IMG/VR virus record: IMGVR_UViG_3300021093_000327
Coordinates: 1 to 25,699 of that record
Reading direction: 5' to 3' (one strand)
Origin: a virus
DNA length: 25,699 nt
The translations under genes were made by a program, and so were the position numbers. The notes under the pieces are model-generated. The model was given only the letters and a program-made list of their open reading frames with translations. It did not search any database and was not told the DNA's origin. Every line of letters begins with the position of its first letter. The stretch's first letter is position 1. Below are positions 1-6,875 of this stretch, one piece after another.

Positions 1-1
1 T

Positions 2-904
2 GGAACAATCAGCATCAGTAATGTTGGTCCCACAGGTCCACAAGGTAATCAAGGTCCAACTGGACCTCAAGGCGCAACTGGTGCGCAAGGACCAACTGGA
101 CCAACTGGCGGTACAGGTCCACAAGGTAATCAAGGTCCAACTGGACCTCAAGGCGCAACTGGTGCGCAAGGACCAACTGGCCCAACTGGCCCAACAGGTC
201 CACAAGGAAATCAAGGCCCAACTGGCCCAACTGGCCCAACAGGACCACAAGGAAATCAAGGCCCAACAGGACCAAAAGGAGATGCTGGATCCATTGGTCC
301 AAATGGACCAAAAGGAGATGCTGGATCCATTGGCCCAACAGGACCACAAGGAAATGAAGGAAATCAAGGCCCAACAGGACCAAAAGGAAATGAAGGAAAT
401 CAAGGCCCAACAGGACCAAAAGGAGATGCTGGATCCATTGGTCCAAATGGACCAAAAGGAGATGCTGGGCCAACTGGCCCAACTGGTCCCGCCGGTGGAT
501 TTACCACTAATTCTGATGCACAAGTAAATTCATTGGGTGTGGGTACTGGTGCATCGGGTACAGCAGGTAATATTAGAGCAACAAATGATATCGTGGCATA
601 TTACTCATCAGATGAACGATTAAAGAAGAATAAGCAAATTATTACTAGTGCAATTGAAAAGATTCGTCAATTAGGTGGATATGAATTCGACTGGATTCCA
701 ATGGAAGGTATCCACGAAAATTATGGACATGATATTGGTGTTATCGCCCAAGAAATTGAACGAGTGATTCCAGAGGTTGTAATCACCAGAGAAAACGGAT
801 ATATGGCAGTACGTTATGAAAAGATTGTTGCCTTATTGATTCAAGCAATTAAGGAATTAGATATAGAAATCGAAAAAATGAAAAACAAGGACTTGACAGA
901 ATAG
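2..904 (+). CDS. Collagen-like tail fibre protein with C-terminal S74 chaperone domain (5' partial)
   Basis: The reading frame is open from base 2 without a start, so the N-terminus lies outside the window. About 160 residues of Gly-X-Y triplets ([15 protein letters not shown]) are followed, from about base 560, by an intramolecular chaperone/peptidase S74 domain. Its signature SDERLK is visible; the Ser codon is at 608-610 and the Lys codon at 623-625, five residues later, matching the Ser-Lys pair of the S74 self-cleavage site in phage endosialidase tailspikes. The domain ends with the usual helix ([18 protein letters not shown]), expected to form a trimeric coiled coil. By family knowledge the chaperone folds a trimeric fibre and is then cut off. 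The likely role is a fibre for host binding or capsid/tail decoration. Proline is almost always in X, while Y is mostly Thr, Gln or Lys. Stop is TAG. Function as a fibre is confident; its place on the virion is not. Confidence 0.9.
   Translation, partial: GTISISNVGPTGPQGNQGPTGPQGATGAQGPTGPTGGTGPQGNQGPTGPQGATGAQGPTGPTGPTGPQGNQGPTGPTGPTGPQGNQGPTGPKGDAGSIGPNGPKGDAGSIGPTGPQGNEGNQGPTGPKGNEGNQGPTGPKGDAGSIGPNGPKGDAGPTGPTGPAGGFTTNSDAQVNSLGVGTGASGTAGNIRATNDIVAYYSSDERLKKNKQIITSAIEKIRQLGGYEFDWIPMEGIHENYGHDIGVIAQEIERVIPEVVITRENGYMAVRYEKIVALLIQAIKELDIEIEKMKNKDLTE
32..180 (+). repeat. Exact 68-bp direct repeat in collagen-like coding region
   Basis: Bases 32-99 and 113-180 are identical, with an offset of 81 bp (27 codons, nine Gly-X-Y triplets). 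The repeat keeps the frame, so gain or loss of a copy would change fibre length without breaking the gene. Confidence 0.9.
251..468 (+). repeat. Exact 74-bp direct repeat in collagen-like coding region
   Basis: Bases 251-324 and 395-468 are identical, with an offset of 144 bp (48 codons, 16 triplets). Shorter copies of the [10 protein letters not shown]-coding unit lie between and inside them. Identity at third codon positions points to recent duplication rather than protein-level selection alone. Confidence 0.88.
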
Positions 905-921
905 AGTTTTTATATTAAACT
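893..921 (+). promoter_or_regulatory. Possible sigma70-type promoter at end of fibre gene
   Basis: TTGACA at 893-898 overlaps the last codons of the fibre gene. After 17 bases comes TAAACT (916-921), a 4/6 match to TATAAT. A transcript would start near 928 and meet the hairpin terminator at 976-1015, so it may give only a short RNA. This is weaker than the sites at 17392 and 19179. Confidence 0.35.
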
Positions 922-975
922 AAATTAGGTTTATTTCAAAGGACAGTTGATGAATATAGTTTATATTATATAAGT

Positions 976-1015
976 GAGAGAGTTGAGGGCATACATCTGT
1001 CCTCAACTCTCTTTT
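976..1015 (+). terminator. Rho-independent terminator after fibre gene
   Basis: A perfect 12-bp stem (977-988 with 1001-1012) encloses a 12-base loop and runs into a TTTT tract. It sits between the fibre gene and the 2OG-oxygenase-like gene, separating two transcription units. Confidence 0.85.
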
Positions 1016-1056
1016 GCCTAATACAGTAACTAAATTTACTAATATGGAGTTAATAC

Positions 1057-2001
1057 ATGTCAGATTTTATTAATCATATGACAAACACAGATTCAGTGTT
1101 GTGGTACATGGATAAAATGGAAGTACATAATGATGATACATATATATTTTCTGGATGGATAGCACACCTAAGAGAAGAAGTGGTAGGATTAACTATAGGA
1201 GGTCAACTCCTTCCGGCGATGGGAATTAATCCACGACCAGATGTTCGTCAAGTTTACCCGCATTTACAGTCCGATAATCTAGGCGTGACGGTTCGGTTAC
1301 ACAAAACACACTTACAAAGTCAAATCGGATTGATTCTTAAAAACGGTGAAATGGTACACAATATTGGTACATTTGAACGTTGGGCAGTATTTTATTCGGG
1401 ATTCCAAAATGAGAAGAAAGGAATTATCATTATAGATAATTTTTATGCAGATCCAGATTTTGTTAGAAATTTTGCAATGAAAAATTTAACATTTAATGAA
1501 TCAGATTATCATCGTGGAAAACGTAGTGAAGAAAGTTTTATACTAAACGGAACCAAAGAAAAATTAGAATCAATTTTGGGCAGAGAAATTATTAATTGGA
1601 ATCATTCTAGATATGCAAATGGTAAATTTCAGTATTGTACGTCTACCGATCCTATAGTATATCACGTAGATACACAAACATATGCTGCGATGGTATATCT
1701 TACTCCAAACGCACCATTAAACACAGGTACAGCTACTTACAAGAGTAAAATTACTGGGGCGATGCGATTTGATTCATACGAAGGAAATGAAGAAATTTAT
1801 GCTAAGACATTCAAGGGTGTCAGTAATCAAATGAATTTCTATGACAATACCACATATGAATTAGTGGATAATATGGCAAACGTATATAATCGGTTAGTAA
1901 TGTTTGACGCAAAAGCAATTCACGCAGCAACTGGATATTTTGGTGACGCCATTGACAATGCTCGTTTCTTCCAACTATTCTTCTTTGATGTCGCATGGTA
2001 A
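1057..2001 (+). CDS. Putative 2OG-Fe(II)-oxygenase-like protein with N-terminal beta-sandwich-like domain
   Basis: 314 residues; start ATG with GGAG at 1046-1049. Residues ~10-110 look like an all-beta accessory domain with an RPDV motif of a type I associate with glycan-handling proteins. Residues ~120-314 carry an oxygenase-like pattern: HVD (H203, D205), the strand-like AAMVYLTP, a distal H289, and R303 fourteen residues later. HxD...H with a following Arg is the iron and 2-oxoglutarate binding pattern of this superfamily; the overall look recalls the DUF6445-type family. The substrate is unknown. Its stop overlaps the start of the glycosyltransferase gene (ATGGTAA), so the two are probably translationally coupled and act on the same target. 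It lies directly downstream of the collagen-like fibre gene. Oxygenase fold is likely; hydroxylase activity is inferred. Confidence 0.6.
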   Translation: MSDFINHMTNTDSVLWYMDKMEVHNDDTYIFSGWIAHLREEVVGLTIGGQLLPAMGINPRPDVRQVYPHLQSDNLGVTVRLHKTHLQSQIGLILKNGEMVHNIGTFERWAVFYSGFQNEKKGIIIIDNFYADPDFVRNFAMKNLTFNESDYHRGKRSEESFILNGTKEKLESILGREIINWNHSRYANGKFQYCTSTDPIVYHVDTQTYAAMVYLTPNAPLNTGTATYKSKITGAMRFDSYEGNEEIYAKTFKGVSNQMNFYDNTTYELVDNMANVYNRLVMFDAKAIHAATGYFGDAIDNARFFQLFFFDVAW

Positions 2002-3812
2002 CACTAAATGTTTTAACTCGTTGTACTCGGTTACATAATCTACCTCGTATTAAACAAACAGTATTTCCGTCACCATTTAATGTAGTATGGCATCTTATTT
2101 TTGATACCACTACTCTGAAAGACATAGACGCTGAATTGTTACATGAAATGCAAGATAGTACTACGAAGTTGCATTTTATGAAAAGTAACGGGACAGATTA
2201 TTTATACCCGCAACTAAGTCAGATTATTAATACATTTGGTGACGAGTTCGTTTGTATGGTGGATGATGATAATATTATACATTCAGATTTTTATACAGAA
2301 TTACTTACAGCCATACAAGAAAACCCAACTAAGTTAGGATTTGTATTCGAACAATATGTCGGGGGAAATGATTTTACTGGATTAGACATCAGGAAGGTTG
2401 GGCCAGAGCATATGAAATTACGTCATATTGATTCTGCTCAATATGTGTTACATGCATCATTATATAAGTTAAGAACATATGAAGGTGGATATGATGCTGA
2501 CGGCAGATTCATAGAACCATTATATAAACAAGCATCAGAACAGTTTCATTTTATTCACAAAGTATTGTGTTATTACAATTATTTAACACCTACGAAAAAA
2601 GCCAGAGTACCAAAAGTATTATATATTGGAAACGAAGAACCCGAATTGGAAACGATAAATCACCTAGGGTACGAAGATACCAGTCTAGATGTATTGTATG
2701 CAAAGAATGATAACAACTTGACATCATATTTGGTGAATTTTAAACCAGATGCTATTATTACGGTGTCAAATGATTATACTAATTTTCCAAACCTGTGTAT
2801 GTCTAACTTGGAAGTTCGTAAACGGTGGATGACATTGCCTCCAGGTCAAGATTATGTTGGAGAAATAGCATATAATTGTGCGATGAACCAAATATTGGAA
2901 CAAAATACGGATACATTAATCTCGTACTTTACCCCAATATATAATACTGGCAACAAATTACTTCGTGCATATGAATCGTTGAAAGAACAATCCTATCCGA
3001 ATTGGGAATGGGTAATGGTTAACGATTCATCGGATGGTGGTAAGACATTAAAAATAGCAGAACGTATTGCCGCAATGGATAATAGAGTTAGAGTTTATGA
3101 CTTTAGAGAAAAGACAAAAGGAACCATCGGAGAATCAAAGTATAGAGCGGCGTGCTTGACGAAAGGCCGATGGTTAGCTGAACTTGACCACGATGACCTA
3201 TTGACGGAAAATTGTTCGGCAGATGTGATGGCAGCAGCAAAGAAATATCCAGATGCTGGATTTATTTATAATGATAGTGTAGAAATACGAGAGGATTGGA
3301 CTTCATTAACCTATGGAGAGGGATTCTCGTTAGGATACGGTAAATATAGAAAGGTTAATTATAGAGGACTTATGTGGGATGTAGTAGTAACCTCTAATAT
3401 CAATCCAAAAACCATTCGTCATATTGTGGGTGTTCCAAATCACGTTCGAGTTTGGCGGAGAGATGTATACTTTGCAATCGGTGGCCATAATAGAGATTTA
3501 GCAATTGCTGATGATTACGAATTGATTGTTCGTACATTCCTACATACCAAGTTTGTTAAGATACCGAAGTTAGGGTATATTCAATTTATTTATAACAACA
3601 ATTCTGGACAAAATACCCACGATTTATCTCGGGCAGATATCCAACGCAGAGTCAGAACGATTATGTATCACTATAATGAACGTATTAGTAAACGGTTTGA
3701 AGAATTAGGTGTAGAAGATTACCCATACAAAATTAATAAAGATAATCCGCTCAGTGTACCAAGTCGATTTGGTACAGACGAAGGTTATGTAAATTATATA
3801 TACGAAGAGTGA
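1995..3812 (+). CDS. Two-domain GT-A/GT2 glycosyltransferase
   Basis: 605 residues. Residues ~1-210 form a first GT-A-like domain with the metal/sugar-nucleotide motif DDDN (D90-N93, within CMVDDDNIIHSDFY). Residues ~215-310 form a Rossmann-like linker (KVLYIGNEEPE...DAIITVSN). Residues ~315-540 form a classical family 2 domain: ISYFTPIYNTG near the start, VNDSSDGG around D344, and ELDHDDLL with D398 and D400-D401. Two complete GT modules in one chain suggest addition of two sugars in sequence, or one active and one degenerate module; both keep acidic clusters. Such proteins use nucleotide-sugars in the host cytoplasm. The start overlaps the preceding gene by 7 bases. Acceptor unknown; virion fibre proteins are the natural candidates given the neighbours, with surface glycans as an alternative. 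Confidence 0.85.
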   Translation: MVTLNVLTRCTRLHNLPRIKQTVFPSPFNVVWHLIFDTTTLKDIDAELLHEMQDSTTKLHFMKSNGTDYLYPQLSQIINTFGDEFVCMVDDDNIIHSDFYTELLTAIQENPTKLGFVFEQYVGGNDFTGLDIRKVGPEHMKLRHIDSAQYVLHASLYKLRTYEGGYDADGRFIEPLYKQASEQFHFIHKVLCYYNYLTPTKKARVPKVLYIGNEEPELETINHLGYEDTSLDVLYAKNDNNLTSYLVNFKPDAIITVSNDYTNFPNLCMSNLEVRKRWMTLPPGQDYVGEIAYNCAMNQILEQNTDTLISYFTPIYNTGNKLLRAYESLKEQSYPNWEWVMVNDSSDGGKTLKIAERIAAMDNRVRVYDFREKTKGTIGESKYRAACLTKGRWLAELDHDDLLTENCSADVMAAAKKYPDAGFIYNDSVEIREDWTSLTYGEGFSLGYGKYRKVNYRGLMWDVVVTSNINPKTIRHIVGVPNHVRVWRRDVYFAIGGHNRDLAIADDYELIVRTFLHTKFVKIPKLGYIQFIYNNNSGQNTHDLSRADIQRRVRTIMYHYNERISKRFEELGVEDYPYKINKDNPLSVPSRFGTDEGYVNYIYEE

Positions 3813-3892
3813 TATGTATTCCGTACGATTACCGATGTTCTCACCTGTTACTGAAAACGACAGACAAATTTATTTTTCTAAATATTCTAATT

Positions 3893-3898
3893 AAGGAG
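3893..3898 (+). promoter_or_regulatory. Shine-Dalgarno site deciding the oxygenase start
   Basis: AAGGAG lies six bases before ATG 3905. The same TTAAGGAGTTA context precedes the gene at 8785. This favours ATG 3905 over the in-frame GTG at 3809. Confidence 0.85.
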
Positions 3899-3904
3899 TT
3901 ACGT

Positions 3905-4489
3905 ATGCAACACAGTTTAATTTTTCCTAAGAAGCATGTAGATGCACAAAACTATTATTGGTTTGAGAAGGGGTTCAGTAACCAAGAATTAGATAAGATT
4001 TATCGTGAAGTCGGTGAAATTACTTTCCAAGAAGCAACTACGGTTGGTGGAAATAAACAAATGCGTTCATCATCTATTAAGTGGGTACCTCAGACAGAAA
4101 AGTGGGATTGGTTATACGAAAAGATGATGAATATGGCTATCGAAGCCAATGATGTACTGTGGAACTTTGATTTACACACAGCTCCAGAAGCAATTCAATA
4201 TACCGAATATCATGCGTCTGCAGGTGGTCATTATGGATGGCATCAAGACATTGGACCTGGTATGTTATCACTCCGTAAGGTATCTATCACTGTCCAATTG
4301 TCGGCAACGGACGAATACGAAGGTGGTGATTTAGAAATCTGGCAAGGTGGAAATGGTCCGATTCAAGCACCACGGGGTCGTGGAAATGTTGTTATTTTCC
4401 CATCTTATATGATGCACAGAGTTTCTGCTGTTACTAAAGGAACTCGGCGGTCTTTCGTATTGTGGCTTGGTGGTGATCATTATCGGTAA
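3905..4489 (+). CDS. 2OG-Fe(II) oxygenase (prolyl-4-hydroxylase-like)
   Basis: 194 residues from ATG 3905. An upstream in-frame GTG at 3809 would add 32 residues without family character and lacks a ribosome site, so it was not used. The C-terminal half is a standard double-stranded beta-helix oxygenase: GWHQDIG gives H113 and D115, MMHRV gives distal H171, and TRRSFVLWLGG supplies R181 ten residues on, the 2-oxoglutarate anchor. EGGDLEIW and APRGRGNVVIFPSYMMH match the PKHX/P4H-like family common in T4-like phages. Expected reaction: Fe(II)- and 2-oxoglutarate-dependent hydroxylation of a peptide or other substrate. It follows the two-domain glycosyltransferase and precedes genes for short collagen-like proteins, so a virion protein side chain is a plausible substrate. 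Activity is confident; substrate is inference. Confidence 0.88.
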   Translation: MQHSLIFPKKHVDAQNYYWFEKGFSNQELDKIYREVGEITFQEATTVGGNKQMRSSSIKWVPQTEKWDWLYEKMMNMAIEANDVLWNFDLHTAPEAIQYTEYHASAGGHYGWHQDIGPGMLSLRKVSITVQLSATDEYEGGDLEIWQGGNGPIQAPRGRGNVVIFPSYMMHRVSAVTKGTRRSFVLWLGGDHYR

Positions 4490-4514
4490 AATGTGTCTAT
4501 TATTCGGTAAATTA

Positions 4515-4524
4515 GATATTTATA
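4515..4524 (+). promoter_or_regulatory. Candidate phage promoter box (gATATTTATA)
   Basis: GATATTTATA, 26 bases before ATG 4550. The same box appears at 8741-8750, with variants at 18726 and 23746, each 26-36 bases before a start codon. It is the reverse complement of the T4 late box TATAAATA, so its meaning in this orientation is uncertain. Confidence 0.4.
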
Positions 4525-4549
4525 CTAGTACCTTTTATAAGAGAAATAC

Positions 4550-5356
4550 ATGGGTTTAGTAGAACAAATCGCAGCAGGTACTACATTTTCTCGTAAAACA
4601 GTAATCCTCCCAACGTTTGCCACAAGTACTCTTAGCGGGTCTGTACAATCCACGGGAGGGTCGTATATTCTATTAGGCGTAACAGCAAATAAAGCTGCAC
4701 GTTTGAGATTATATTCTGATAGTGCTAGTGTAAATATTGACGCTAGTAGAAGTCCGACTACGTTTACTTTAAATGAAAATGTTGGATTAATATTAGACGC
4801 AATATTGGATAGTGGGAGTACATTAAATTTAGACCCACCAGTTATTGGTAATACATTTGTTAATGGAGAAACTTGGTATCACGCTAGTGCTTCGTCAGGA
4901 AATACTATTATTAGTTTTGAAGTATATAGTATCGGAAATGTTGGAGACAGTTTGACCGACCGTTCTGTAGTTAAAATTTCTGGGTCGTCCGTACCAACAA
5001 CAGGATATGGCGTGTCCGGTAGTATAACCACTAAAAAGAGTTTATTACTATTAAGTGGTAGCGCGACATCAGAATCCAGATTACGACTATATTCCACCAC
5101 GGTAGATAATGTACCTATGGCCGAACAAACTCGTTCATTCGGTACCGCGTCAGTTGGTAATTCTAAACTAATCGCAGACTTTATGTTTGACAGTGCAAGT
5201 TTCCAATATAAGTTTGTACCAACTTTAGAAGCATATACGTGGGTAGGTGAAGAATATACAGTGGGAAGTGGTATTATTGGGTACCAATTACAAAATCGGT
5301 CAGCAGGTACATCAGACATTACCGCATCATTATACATCTACTCAACCGAAGATTAA
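4550..5356 (+). CDS. Probable virion structural protein built from two repeated beta-rich domains
   Basis: 268 residues; ATG with a weak AAGAGA ribosome site. The family is not recognised. The protein is an internal duplication: residues ~30-127 and ~155-265 align, with RLRLYS at 51-56 and again at 177-182, LILDAILDSGS at 80-90 against LIADFMFDSAS at 207-217, and FEVYS at 123-127 against LYIYS at 261-265. The offset is about 126 residues. Ser/Thr/Gly-rich, cysteine-free, with no signal peptide or membrane segment, as in phage tail, fibre or head-decoration proteins. The next gene starts one base after its stop, and the following three genes are also fibre-like, so it probably belongs to the same virion appendage. 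Role is inferred from composition and position. Confidence 0.65.
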   Translation: MGLVEQIAAGTTFSRKTVILPTFATSTLSGSVQSTGGSYILLGVTANKAARLRLYSDSASVNIDASRSPTTFTLNENVGLILDAILDSGSTLNLDPPVIGNTFVNGETWYHASASSGNTIISFEVYSIGNVGDSLTDRSVVKISGSSVPTTGYGVSGSITTKKSLLLLSGSATSESRLRLYSTTVDNVPMAEQTRSFGTASVGNSKLIADFMFDSASFQYKFVPTLEAYTWVGEEYTVGSGIIGYQLQNRSAGTSDITASLYIYSTED

Positions 5357-5357
5357 T

Positions 5358-5609
5358 ATGAGATTTTATCCGTTTGGGTCTGGGTCATCAGATACTAGTT
5401 TAGCTCTTACCGCATCATTTGCAAGTTATGCGTTGACCGCTAGTGCAGCAACTAGAGTGTTTACTGCATCTGTCGCAACAAACGGTGTACCTGGAGTTGC
5501 CGGCGCCGATGGCCAATGTATTTATGTAAAAGGAGCAACTGGTTCAAGTGGGTCTACCGGCCCAAGTGGATTTACTGGTACTATTTCAAACGCACTTCCA
5601 TATCCATAA
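5358..5609 (+). CDS. Short collagen-like fibre protein, paralogue 1
   Basis: 83 residues from ATG 5358, directly behind the upstream stop; an upstream in-frame GTG would overlap the previous gene by over 100 bases and is disfavoured. It begins MRFYPFGSGS, continues with an Ala/Ser-rich stretch (SFASYALTASAATRVFTAS) of the kind found in phage fibre shafts, then has short Gly-X-Y segments (GVPGVAGADG and GATGSSGSTGPSG). One Cys. The next two genes share this plan: an N-terminus with an FP near residue 4-7, an Ala/Ser-rich shaft, then Gly-X-Y. No known family is recognised. Likely a minor fibre or fibre-attachment component. Confidence 0.65.
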   Translation: MRFYPFGSGSSDTSLALTASFASYALTASAATRVFTASVATNGVPGVAGADGQCIYVKGATGSSGSTGPSGFTGTISNALPYP

Positions 5610-5623
5610 TCTAGGATATTATC

Positions 5624-6151
5624 ATGGACTTTTTTCCGCATAGAGTACCCCCAACAATTGTAGGATTAGCAACAAGTGCGAGTTTAGCAATCAGTGCTTC
5701 GTTCGTAAGTAATTCAGCAGTAACCGCGATAAATCTCGCTGAACTGGCACTTAATATTAGCGGCTCCGCAGGCACATCTGGTTCTAATTTCACAAAAACC
5801 GGTGTAACTGGTACACAAGGACCAAATGGACCCAGAGGATTTCGTGGTAAGAGTGCATACTTACTAGCAGTGGGATGGAGTACAGGGTCAAACAGTGTAT
5901 GTTACCAAACAGATGGTTTGGGGTCCGCTACATATGACGGTATGACATATACTTGTGACTATGGCTTAGCTCAATTTTATTATGCTGATGCTGCGTCGAT
6001 AACAGATGGAGTAGTATTATACTACGATTCGTCATGTTCATCGTTAGCAACAAACTTATCAAATAAATCAGACCCAACTAGTAATGCTGTATTTTCAACC
6101 GACGGTTCAGGTGTTGTTACCACTTCTGGTACATGCGGGGGTGGTATATAA
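5624..6151 (+). CDS. Short collagen-like fibre protein, paralogue 2 (Cys-containing)
   Basis: 175 residues; ATG preceded by AGGA. It starts MDFFPHRVPP, has an Ala/Ser-rich shaft (ATSASLAISASFVSNSAVTA), a collagen-like segment (GVTGTQGPNGPRGFRG), then a compact C-terminal domain of ~100 residues with several cysteines (SVCYQTD, YTCDYG, DSSCSS, GTCGGG), which may be a receptor-binding head. The stop shares one base with the next ATG (TAATG). Same layout as its two neighbours. A function as a small fibre or tip protein is inferred; no specific family is recognised. Confidence 0.65.
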   Translation: MDFFPHRVPPTIVGLATSASLAISASFVSNSAVTAINLAELALNISGSAGTSGSNFTKTGVTGTQGPNGPRGFRGKSAYLLAVGWSTGSNSVCYQTDGLGSATYDGMTYTCDYGLAQFYYADAASITDGVVLYYDSSCSSLATNLSNKSDPTSNAVFSTDGSGVVTTSGTCGGGI

Positions 6152-6606
6152 TGTCATATTTCTTTCCGTTCGGTAACGCCGAAGCAATATCAGTAACTAG
6201 TATTAGTCAATCATTTTCCGCAGCCACCGCAAGTTTTATTTTGAATTCTGTGGTTGTACCCACCGCATCATTCGCTACATCAACAACAAACGTACCACCA
6301 AATGGAACAACTGGAGCAAGTATACTTGAAGAAGCATGTACGGATACTCCAGCAGCGGGTAACACTGGTCCTACTGGGCCGAGTGGCCCGTTAGGAACTG
6401 ACGTAACTTCGTGTCCGCCTGGTACAAAGGAATGTCCGGGTCTATTTACCTCACTATCGTTATTTGTTAACCCAAACAGAGCATCTGGTTCGCAATTCAG
6501 TATTGTATGTATTGAAACCGCCGGATATATACTGGCAACTATAGGTTGTCCTAACTATTTACCAACATCGTCAGGATATACACTACCAACTATTCCACAA
6601 CCTTGA
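6151..6606 (+). CDS. Short collagen-like fibre protein, paralogue 3 (Cys-rich)
   Basis: 151 residues using ATG 6151, which overlaps the upstream TAA as TAATG; an in-frame ATG at 6133 would add six residues inside the upstream gene. The N-terminus MSYFFPFGNAEA resembles paralogue 1 (MRFYPFGSGS) and paralogue 2 (MDFFPHRV). The shaft is Ala/Ser/Thr-rich, with a short GNTGPTGPSGPLG segment around residue 75. The C-terminal ~65 residues contain five cysteines (SCPPGTKECPG, IVCIE, GCPNY), unusual for a cytoplasm-assembled virion protein. Probable tip domain of a minor fibre. The last codons overlap a candidate promoter for the helicase unit. Confidence 0.65.
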   Translation: MSYFFPFGNAEAISVTSISQSFSAATASFILNSVVVPTASFATSTTNVPPNGTTGASILEEACTDTPAAGNTGPTGPSGPLGTDVTSCPPGTKECPGLFTSLSLFVNPNRASGSQFSIVCIETAGYILATIGCPNYLPTSSGYTLPTIPQP

Positions 6607-6631
6607 CATTTACTAAACAGTATTTTAAATT
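6603..6631 (+). promoter_or_regulatory. Probable sigma70-type promoter for the helicase unit
   Basis: TTGACA at 6603-6608, overlapping the TGA stop of the upstream gene, is followed after 17 bases by TAAATT (6626-6631, 4/6). It lies 25 bases before ATG 6657 in the only gap between the fibre-like genes and the helicase pair. Confidence 0.5.
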
Positions 6632-6656
6632 TCACTAAACACTATAGGCAAATATT

Positions 6657-6875
6657 ATGACACCAACGGTTCCAGTTCCTTTGGCAATACGCCACTTAAT
6701 TGAAAGTAATAATCAATTATTAAAAATGTATCAACAAGAGTTGACTACCAAAGTCGTGGTCGCCAACGAAGAAATGATGCGAATACTGAGTTTAGATCCC
6801 AATGATGGTTGGAGATTAGACGTAGATACATATACGTACATCAAGGTCGAAGATGCTCCACCAGTCGGCGAATAA
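6657..6875 (+). CDS. Small hypothetical protein upstream of helicase
   Basis: 72 residues. Residues ~8-45 are likely one or two helices (IRHLIESNNQLLKMYQQELTT), followed by an acidic segment (LDPNDGWRLDVDTYTYIKVEDAPP). No Cys, no membrane segment. It resembles small uncharacterised proteins in T4-like genomes but no function can be named. Its 3' end overlaps the helicase gene by 23 bases, implying translational coupling and perhaps a partnership. No clear Shine-Dalgarno site precedes it; ATAGG lies about 10 bases upstream. Confidence 0.65.
   Translation: MTPTVPVPLAIRHLIESNNQLLKMYQQELTTKVVVANEEMMRILSLDPNDGWRLDVDTYTYIKVEDAPPVGE

Noticed and set aside
32-468. Repeats resembling a CRISPR array
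   Set aside because: Repeat offsets differ, there are no unique equal-length spacers, and all repeats translate as Gly-X-Y.
15-482. Minus-strand open frame of Leu/His/Gln repeats
   Set aside because: Mirror of the repeat coding region; low-complexity product with no domain, opposite to all other genes.
21-527. Plus-strand open frame rich in Gln, Leu and Lys over the collagen repeats
   Set aside because: It is an off-frame reading of the Gly-X-Y repeats. The true frame (from base 2) gives collagen triplets and runs straight into the S74 domain.
1820-2125. Minus-strand ORF over the oxygenase/glycosyltransferase junction, and other minus-strand ORFs (for example 4879-5337, 7780-8097, 24281-24589)
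   Set aside because: Each is a shadow of a well-supported + strand gene, with no ribosome site or recognisable domain.
3263-3594. TATTTATA copies inside the glycosyltransferase gene (3263-3270 and 3587-3594); another at 12837-12844
   Set aside because: They encode ordinary residues in coding sequence far from starts; treated as background for the promoter-box idea.
3809-3904. GTG start adding 32 residues to the 2OG oxygenase
   Set aside because: No ribosome site, unconserved-looking extension, while AAGGAG lies at proper distance before ATG 3905.
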